Below are positions 1 to 4,802 of a stretch of DNA of 11,768 bases, piece by piece. The notes below the pieces were generated by a model. That model had not been told where the DNA came from. It did no database searches and saw only the letters and a program-made list of their open reading frames with translations. A program made the translations under genes and the position numbers. Source of the stretch: an uncultured Rhizobiaceae group bacterium (GTDB lineage: Bacteria; Pseudomonadota; Alphaproteobacteria; Rhizobiales; Rhizobiaceae). The first letter of the stretch is position 1; every line of letters begins with the position of its first letter. The DNA lies in the NCBI GenBank assembly GCA_938030645.1, contig CALHHQ010000320.1:1-11768 (forward strand). Reading direction: 5' to 3'.

Positions 1-312
1 GACCTTGAAGAAGTATCTCAATCTGAAGTGATCAAGTTTTCGGCTTCCGGTTTTCGCGATTTCACACGAATTGCCGCGTCTGACCCGGTGATGTGGCGCG
101 ATGTTTTTTTGCACAACAAAGATGCTGTGCTGGAAATGCTCGGACGGTTTTCAGAAGATCTTTCCGCTTTGCAAAAGGCTGTGCGTTGGGGTGATGGAGA
201 TTTGCTGCAAGAGCATTTCACCAAAACGCGTGCAATCCGTCGCGGCATTATTGAGGCGGGTCAGGAAACCGATGAACCGAACTTTGGTCGTGGAAAGTCA
301 GACGAGACCTAG
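1..312 (+). CDS. tyrC: Prephenate/arogenate dehydrogenase, C-terminal 103 residues (5' end outside window)
   Basis: This is the 3' end of a reading frame already open at base 1 and ending at TAG 310-312; an internal GTG at 28 is not a real start. The residues match the C-terminal helical domain of rhizobial TyrC-type enzymes: a SASGFRDFTRIAASDP stretch, MWRDVFLHNKDAVLE, then TRAIRRGIIEAGQ. The family oxidises prephenate or arogenate with NAD(P)+ and loss of CO2, the late step of tyrosine synthesis in the cytoplasm. The domain seen here builds the dimer interface and part of the active site; the NAD-binding Rossmann half lies upstream of the window. The gene converges on the VUT gene with only 17 nt between the two stops, so the two transcripts must end within each other or overlap. 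Substrate preference cannot be judged from this part. Confidence 0.85.
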   Translation, partial: DLEEVSQSEVIKFSASGFRDFTRIAASDPVMWRDVFLHNKDAVLEMLGRFSEDLSALQKAVRWGDGDLLQEHFTKTRAIRRGIIEAGQETDEPNFGRGKSDET

Positions 313-329
313 AACCCGTCGCACAACAT

Positions 330-989
330 TTAGGCGGTTGCGATTGTTGGACGCTTAGCGACCACTGCGTAAGGCAGCAACATTGCCAAGCTGATTAGAA
401 TTTTCACGATGAAGTCACCCATAGCTAGGGAGACCCAAAGTGGAACTTCTGCTCCTACACCGAGAAATGGAACTCCGAAGCCAAGGGATCCATCATCGCT
501 GCCAAAATCAAGAGCGTTGAACACTGGCGCAAAGGCGATGCCGAAAAACAAAATGGTGTCGATGATTGAGCCGATAACGCTGGATACCAGTGGTGCCAGC
601 CACCAAGCTGTTTGGCGCAAACGGTTGAACACAGATACATCGAGCAACTGCGCGATCAAAAATGCGCTGCCGGAAGCAATCGCGATGCGAGGCGTTGCCA
701 ACCAAATGCTCCAAATAACAGCAATTGCAAAACCAGCTAGAACAACCAAACGCGCTTTATTTGGGCCAAAATGTCGGTTTGTGGCATCTGTGACAAAAAA
801 TGCCAGCGGGTAAGTGAAAGCGCCCAATGTGAGCAGGTCTTTCATTTGCACGCCGCCAATTTCCGCGTTCAGCGGATATTGGACCAATACGTTTGACAGA
901 ACGACAACATAAACCATCGCTGCCACAAGGCCGAGAGTGGTCATGGTGGAGGACGAATTTGTAGAAGAGTTCATGGCCGAGTTTTGCAT
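330..989 (-). CDS. VUT family integral membrane protein, probable queuosine-precursor transporter (YhhQ/DUF165 type)
   Basis: This is a 219-residue hydrophobic protein with about six membrane segments. It carries the family signature FFVTDATNRHFGPNKAR, corresponding to the D-x-x-x-E/N-x-x-G-x-x-x-A-R block after the second helix. In Escherichia coli the related YhhQ imports the queuosine precursors preQ0/preQ1 across the inner membrane for tRNA wobble modification. The role here is inferred by family; no queuosine gene lies nearby. I chose ATG at 989 because GGGAG (1001-997 on the minus strand) sits 7 nt upstream. An upstream in-frame TTG at 1007 would add six residues but would place that Shine-Dalgarno sequence inside the gene. 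A further ATG at 974 would drop five residues. The rpmB terminator lies upstream, so the gene probably has its own promoter or depends on read-through. Confidence 0.82.
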   Translation of the reverse strand: MQNSAMNSSTNSSSTMTTLGLVAAMVYVVVLSNVLVQYPLNAEIGGVQMKDLLTLGAFTYPLAFFVTDATNRHFGPNKARLVVLAGFAIAVIWSIWLATPRIAIASGSAFLIAQLLDVSVFNRLRQTAWWLAPLVSSVIGSIIDTILFFGIAFAPVFNALDFGSDDGSLGFGVPFLGVGAEVPLWVSLAMGDFIVKILISLAMLLPYAVVAKRPTIATA

Positions 990-990
990 G

Positions 991-1001
991 GGGAGGCTCC
1001 C
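991..1001 (-). promoter_or_regulatory. VUT ribosome binding site inside a small inverted repeat
   Basis: On the minus strand the sequence GGGAGCCTCCC is followed by one C and then the ATG at 989. GGGAG is the likely Shine-Dalgarno sequence, and it is complementary to the CTCCC that directly follows it. A 4-bp stem with a 3-nt loop would cover the ribosome binding site. The arrangement fixes the start choice and could dampen translation. The hairpin is tiny and may be chance. Confidence 0.45.
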
Positions 1002-1034
1002 GTTCAATTTTAGATGCGCTGCCGCGAAGGGTCG

Positions 1035-1050
1035 TTGCGCAAATGCGCAA
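1035..1050 (-). repeat. Perfect 6-bp inverted repeat in the VUT leader
   Basis: TTGCGC and GCGCAA arms flank a 4-nt AAAT/ATTT spacer, lying between the rpmB terminator and the VUT start. In RNA from either strand it makes a short GC-rich hairpin. It could be part of a leader structure, an operator, or a second hairpin of the rpmB termination region. I do not recognise a known preQ1 riboswitch class in the roughly 65-nt leader. Confidence 0.4.
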
Positions 1051-1077
1051 AATAAAAGGGCGGTTTGAGCCGCCCTT
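1049..1077 (-). terminator. Rho-independent terminator of rpmB
   Basis: On the minus strand an 8-bp perfect stem (AAGGGCGG with CCGCCCTT, 1077-1056) with a 6-nt loop is followed by TTTTATTTT. It sits 26 nt after the rpmB stop codon and ends that transcript before the VUT gene. On the plus strand the hairpin lacks a T-tract, so it works in one direction only. Confidence 0.88.
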
Positions 1078-1102
1078 CAGAATTCAAGTCTTGAAAAGCT
1101 GT

Positions 1103-1399
1103 TTACGCAGCAGCGTTTTCAGCTAACTTTTTAGAGACCTGACGGCGAATGATCGCAGCTTTCGGAGAAAGGTTGCCTACTTTCTCTTTCATCAAAAACG
1201 CATCCAATCCACCGCGATGCTCAACAGTGCGCAATGCAGATGCGGATACACGCAAGCGGATGCGCTGGTTCAAAGCTTCACTCATCAACGTAACGTTCAC
1301 GAGGTTTGGCAAAAAGCGGCGACGCGTTCTGTTGTTCGCGTGGCTCACATTGTTACCAGTCATGACGGATTTACCGCTTAGTTCACAAACACGAGACAT
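1103..1399 (-). CDS. rpmB: 50S ribosomal protein L28
   Basis: The 98-residue product begins MSRVCELSGK and continues with the SHANNRTRRRF and PNLV segments typical of bL28. It is very basic, as expected for a protein of the large ribosomal subunit, and its length fits alphaproteobacterial L28. The zinc-type CxxC pairs found in some bL28 proteins are absent; only Cys5 is present. The start ATG at 1399 has AAAGG about 8 nt upstream on the minus strand. The gene has its own promoter (1512-1540) and its own terminator (1049-1077), so it appears monocistronic. It diverges from the DUF393 gene across 264 nt. Identification is by direct sequence recognition. Confidence 0.96.
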   Translation of the reverse strand: MSRVCELSGKSVMTGNNVSHANNRTRRRFLPNLVNVTLMSEALNQRIRLRVSASALRTVEHRGGLDAFLMKEKVGNLSPKAAIIRRQVSKKLAENAAA

Positions 1400-1505
1400 G
1401 GTTCGTACCTTTAATTAATGCGTGTTGATGTGGCCGGAAACAGGCCTTGTTGCTCCGTCACACGATTGCGAACGGTCGACAAGTCTTCACCAACAACGGA
1501 AAAGT
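1400..1505 (-). promoter_or_regulatory. Long 5' leader of rpmB
   Basis: If transcription starts about 7 nt after the -10 box at 1512-1517, rpmB carries a leader of about 105 nt, long for a single ribosomal protein gene. It contains two short inverted repeats: CAAC/GTTG with a 6-nt loop near the 5' end (1494-1507) and GGCC/GGCC with a 7-nt loop (1432-1446). In the RNA both loops contain UUUCC. The stems are only 4 bp, so structure is a possibility, not a demonstration. The rest of the rpmB-DUF393 gap shows no gene, and a clear plus-strand promoter for the DUF393 gene was not found. Confidence 0.3.
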
Positions 1506-1511
1506 TGCGGT

Positions 1512-1540
1512 TTCATAAGAGGACAATGCAAATTCGTCAA
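1512..1540 (-). promoter_or_regulatory. rpmB: Sigma-70-type promoter for rpmB
   Basis: On the minus strand TTGACG (1540-1535), preceded by C to give the alphaproteobacterial CTTGAC form, is followed after exactly 17 nt by TATGAA (1517-1512). The -35 matches 5 of 6 and the -10 matches 4 of 6 of the consensus. Spacing, orientation and position ahead of a ribosomal protein gene make this the best promoter in the window. Confidence 0.65.
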
Positions 1541-1663
1541 GAGTTTTCGCGCATTTCTGTTGCGCAAATATGAGTTGGTTTCATGCGTTGTTCGCAATTG
1601 GAAACTGCGATTTGGACACTATGTACCATATGTGAGTTCTCAAAATTGATCTAGGTTGCAAAA

Positions 1664-2122
1664 ATGCTGCCGAACCGCGCCCCGTATTCTTATCTTAAAG
1701 ACAAAAAAGTTCCTGAATTCAAAGGTGCTGAAGTGTTTACAGTGATGGATGCGCACTGCGCTCTTTGCGCGCGAGGTGCGAATTGGATTGCACGCCATGA
1801 CTCCCGCGAAGAATTCACAATTATTCCCGTTCAGTCTCCTGTTGGAAGTGCGTTGTTGACCCATTATGGAATGGATCCTGCAGATCCCACGTCATGGCTG
1901 TATCTGGAAGATGGCGTTGCGTATTCATCGCTTGACGCTTTGATGCGGTCTGGAAAGCGTTTGGGCGGTGTATATAAAGTGCTCAGCGTTCTGCGCATTC
2001 TGCCCAAATTTTTTCAGGATTTTCTCTACAAGGCAATCGCTCGCAACCGATACAAGTTGTTTGGTACAGCTGATATGTGTTCTTTGCCTGATCCTGAAGT
2101 GCAAAAGAGACTGTTGAAATGA
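1664..2122 (+). CDS. DUF393 (DCC family) thiol-disulfide oxidoreductase-like protein
   Basis: The 152-residue protein has a DCC-family layout: a strand leading into D29-A-H-C32-A-L-C35, a middle alpha/beta part, and the C-terminal block FLYKAIARNRYKLFG (about 120-134) followed by C139-S-L-P. The family has a thioredoxin-like fold with an N-terminal CxxC, but the natural partners are unknown. The usual motif is D-G-x-C-x-x-C; here the glycine is alanine and both cysteines are kept. There is no signal peptide, so it is probably cytoplasmic. ATG at 1664 has AGG 8 nt upstream. The stop overlaps the next start as ATGA (2119-2122), which points to translational coupling and a joint function with the DUF4166 protein. 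Redox activity is inferred from the motif only. Confidence 0.8.
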   Translation: MLPNRAPYSYLKDKKVPEFKGAEVFTVMDAHCALCARGANWIARHDSREEFTIIPVQSPVGSALLTHYGMDPADPTSWLYLEDGVAYSSLDALMRSGKRLGGVYKVLSVLRILPKFFQDFLYKAIARNRYKLFGTADMCSLPDPEVQKRLLK

Positions 2123-3771
2123 AGGTTTTGATTTTAGGCGGGTACGGCACCTTCGGCGGACGCCTTGCTGAAATGCTGTCTGATATTGAGACGCTTGAAC
2201 TGCTGATTTGTGGACGCAGTGCAGAACGGGCAAAGGCGTTTTGTGACGCATTTAAAGGCAAAACGAAGGTCATTCCTTTGCAGCTTGACCGCAAAGATAT
2301 TGGCTTAACGTTGAAGCGTGAAATGCCTGATATCGTTGTTGATGCCTCGGGCCCATTTCAAGACTATGGGGACAACAGATATAGCGTGATTGATAGTTGC
2401 ATTGCATCGCGCGTGAATTATCTCGATTTAGCCGACGCAGCCGATTTCGTGTTTGGTGTATCAAAGTTTGATGACGCGGCCAAAGCAGCTGGTGTGTTCA
2501 TTTTGTCGGGTGTGAGCAGTTATCCGGTTCTCAGCAGCGCAGTGTTGCAGGAAATGTCGAAAGATATGGAAGTGGTTTCGGTGCGAGGTGGGGTCGCCCC
2601 ATCGCCTCATGCCGGTATCGGATTGAATGTCATGCGTGCAATTTTGAGCTATGCAGGCAAGGAAATAAAACTGCAGCGGAGTGGCCATCAAACCACTGCA
2701 ACAGCGCTGGCTGAAACCATGCGGTACACAATTGCGGTCCCCGGGAAACTGCCCATGCACAACCGGCATTTTTCACTGGTGGATGTGCCGGACCTGCAGA
2801 CCAATCCAGTCAAATTTGAAAGTCTTGAAGATATATGGATGGGTGCTGGTCCGCTGCCCGAATTTTTGCACCGCGGATTGAATCTTTATGCAAAACTCAG
2901 AGGCCCACTGCGTCTCCCGTCTCTTATGGGATTGGCCGGTGTGTTCCACAAAATGCTGAACCTCTCAAAGTTTGGCGAACACCGTGGTGGCATGTTTTTG
3001 GAAGCTAGAGGTATTCATGACAAGCGACAGGTGGTTCGCACATGGCATTTACTGGCCGAGGCAGACACAGGTCCTTATATTCCATCCATGGCCGCGGAAG
3101 CTATTGTTCGAAAATGTGTTGTTGGCGTAAATCCACCCTCTGGCGCAGGCGCTGGTGAGTTGAAATTAGAGGACTATGAGCCAGCGTTTCAAAGGCGCGC
3201 CATTTGCACTGGCTTTCGGGACGAGGAGGGCAAAGATCAACCGCTCTATCGACAAATTTTGGGCCCGGCTTTTGAAAACTTGCCAGACAAAGTACAGTCA
3301 ATCCACGATAGTGTTCAAACACGACGGTGGGCAGGCGTTGCAGAAACAACACAAGGCACAGGACTACTCGCACGAGGGATTGCGAAAGTCATCGGATTTC
3401 CAAAGTCAGCCTCATCAATTCCAGTGCGTGTGGAAATGGCGTGTCAGAATGGGGGAGAACTCTGGACCCGCGACTTTGATGGAAAGACGTTTTCGTCATT
3501 TCAGAGCGCTGGCACAGGCCGAAGTCAGTATTTGCTGGATGAACGATTTGGATTGATTACCGTAGCTTTGGCGTTGGTGATTGAAAAAGATCGATTGTTT
3601 CTCATTCCAAGACGCTGGTCCTTGTTGGGCATACCTCTTCCAGGTTTTCTTTTGCCTGCGGGACGCAGTTTTGAAACCCAAAAAGATGGCGACTTCTGTT
3701 TTGACGTCGAAATCGCAGTTCCTTTTGTCGGTTTGATCGTGTCTTACAAAGGACGCTTACAGCCCGAATAA
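2119..3771 (+). CDS. Saccharopine dehydrogenase-like Rossmann protein with C-terminal DUF4166 domain
   Basis: The 550-residue product has two parts. Residues 1 to about 130 form an NAD(P)-binding Rossmann fold of the saccharopine dehydrogenase/reductase type: MKVLILGGYGTFG with the glycine-rich loop at 7-13, the CGRSAERA segment after the second strand, and VVDASGPFQDYG at about 73-84. The middle (about 130-350) is the remainder of the reductase-like region. Residues from about 375 (LYRQILGPAFENLP) to 548 match DUF4166, a domain often found at the end of such proteins. The substrate is unknown, and real saccharopine activity is unlikely. The start overlaps the DUF393 stop and lacks a strong Shine-Dalgarno sequence, so translation probably depends on the upstream gene. 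No signal peptide is seen; the stretches near 478-488 and 532-542 are mildly hydrophobic. Confidence 0.8.
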   Translation: MKVLILGGYGTFGGRLAEMLSDIETLELLICGRSAERAKAFCDAFKGKTKVIPLQLDRKDIGLTLKREMPDIVVDASGPFQDYGDNRYSVIDSCIASRVNYLDLADAADFVFGVSKFDDAAKAAGVFILSGVSSYPVLSSAVLQEMSKDMEVVSVRGGVAPSPHAGIGLNVMRAILSYAGKEIKLQRSGHQTTATALAETMRYTIAVPGKLPMHNRHFSLVDVPDLQTNPVKFESLEDIWMGAGPLPEFLHRGLNLYAKLRGPLRLPSLMGLAGVFHKMLNLSKFGEHRGGMFLEARGIHDKRQVVRTWHLLAEADTGPYIPSMAAEAIVRKCVVGVNPPSGAGAGELKLEDYEPAFQRRAICTGFRDEEGKDQPLYRQILGPAFENLPDKVQSIHDSVQTRRWAGVAETTQGTGLLARGIAKVIGFPKSASSIPVRVEMACQNGGELWTRDFDGKTFSSFQSAGTGRSQYLLDERFGLITVALALVIEKDRLFLIPRRWSLLGIPLPGFLLPAGRSFETQKDGDFCFDVEIAVPFVGLIVSYKGRLQPE

Positions 3772-3925
3772 CCTCCGAGGTTTGCTGATGTGGTTTTGTT
3801 CAGATGATTTCGTTCGAGATCATTCCTATTTCTGCCCCATTTTCAATGTTTTAGAAGAGTGTTCTGTTCAGCATCTGTTCATTTGGAATGAATGACTATG
3901 ACAGTCCATTTTGAAGGACCCATTT
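3770..3925 (+). other. Intergenic gap with two small inverted repeats
   Basis: Right at the DUF4166 stop lies AACCT/AGGTT with a 3-nt loop (3770-3782); it has no T-run behind it, so at most it is a weak terminator. Further on, TTCATT and AATGAA flank TGG (3878-3892), a perfect 6-bp inverted repeat 33 nt before the DUF3108 start. A promoter for the DUF3108 gene should be here or upstream, but I could not pick one with confidence. The Shine-Dalgarno sequence for DUF3108 is GAAGGA at 3913-3918. Confidence 0.35.
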
Positions 3926-4729
3926 ATGACAACGATATCTAAGCCATACCTTTTTGTGCTCGCTCTTTCTGTTGGCGCTGTAAACGTAACAGCGGTTCAG
4001 GCTGCTGAAACACGTTTGCAAGCCAAATACACAATCAAATATTTGGGTTTGAGTGTCGGAAAAATGAAGAACTCGCTGCGGGTGGATGACACCAAATATA
4101 GTTTGGTTGGCTCAATGCAAACCAATGCAGTTGTGGCGATCGTGGCAAATACGAAGGCGCAGTTTTCTGCCAGTGGATCGCTGATCAATGGAAAGCCAGT
4201 CCCTCGTTCGCAAAAAATAAATTATCGCCAGCAAAAGAAAAGCGGGTTTATCAAAATCGGTTTTTCCAATGGTGACGTTGTTGACCGATCTGCCAAGCCA
4301 AAAGTGAAATACAAAAAGGGTGCGGTGAAGCTGCAGGACAGCCACTTTAAAAAAGTGATCGACCCGATCAGTGCATTGGTCTTTCCTGTTGCTTCTGGAC
4401 AAGCTGGAAATGGTCGCAGCATCTGCAATCGAACCTTGCCTATTTTTGATGGCAAGAACCGCATGAATTTGAAGTTCAGCTATAAATCAAAGGCCGTTCG
4501 TTCAGCTGATGGTTTCAAAGGCGAGGTGTTCACTTGTGCAATCAGATACCAACCCATTGCCGGAATGCGAATGGGTGGAAAATCTACAAAATTTATGAAG
4601 GCCAATCGTGAGCTGGAGATTTCTCTGGCGCGGGTAGGTCAAACAAACGTCTATGCTTTGTTCAGTTTCAAAGTGAAAACGCGTCGTGGCACCGCATCAG
4701 GCAAGGCTTACACTTTCAAATCATCATAG
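3926..4729 (+). CDS. Secreted DUF3108 domain protein
   Basis: The 267-residue product has a signal peptide: a short polar start, a hydrophobic core (about 8-18) and a likely cleavage after AVQA (residue 26). It is therefore probably periplasmic or attached to the outer membrane. The mature part begins AETRLQAKYTIKYLGLSVGKMK, and this opening plus the beta-rich, lysine-rich body fit DUF3108, a family of unknown function. The segment DPISALVFPV in the middle is typical. The mature protein holds two cysteines, in SICNRT and FTCAIRY, which could form a disulfide in the periplasm. I chose ATG at 3926 because GAAGGA lies 7 nt upstream; an upstream in-frame TTG at 3911 would place that site inside the gene. 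The helicase start follows after 73 nt with no terminator seen, so they may be cotranscribed. Confidence 0.8.
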   Translation: MTTISKPYLFVLALSVGAVNVTAVQAAETRLQAKYTIKYLGLSVGKMKNSLRVDDTKYSLVGSMQTNAVVAIVANTKAQFSASGSLINGKPVPRSQKINYRQQKKSGFIKIGFSNGDVVDRSAKPKVKYKKGAVKLQDSHFKKVIDPISALVFPVASGQAGNGRSICNRTLPIFDGKNRMNLKFSYKSKAVRSADGFKGEVFTCAIRYQPIAGMRMGGKSTKFMKANRELEISLARVGQTNVYALFSFKVKTRRGTASGKAYTFKSS

Positions 4730-4802
4730 ACGTAGAAAAAGCCTCTGAAAAAGTTCACTTGAATGGTGCATTTGAGAAGCTATTGGGCTGGCAATCTGCT
4801 AA

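Noticed and set aside
319..343. Possible bidirectional terminator between the tyrC and VUT stops
   Set aside because: The stem (TCGC and AAC with GTT and GCGA) has a 2-nt bulge and a 9-nt loop and lacks a T-run on either strand, so termination is not supported.
1594..1625. Promoter for the DUF393 gene (TTGGAA at 1598 with TATGTA at 1620)
   Set aside because: The -10 matches only 3 of 6 consensus bases and the spacing is 16 nt; too weak to annotate.
1422..1649. Plus-strand frame of 75 codons in the rpmB-DUF393 gap
   Set aside because: No ribosome binding site or family resemblance, and it lies over the rpmB promoter and leader on the other strand.
3770..3782. Terminator after the DUF4166 gene
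   Set aside because: The stem is 5 bp with no U-tract; it is recorded only as a weak inverted repeat.
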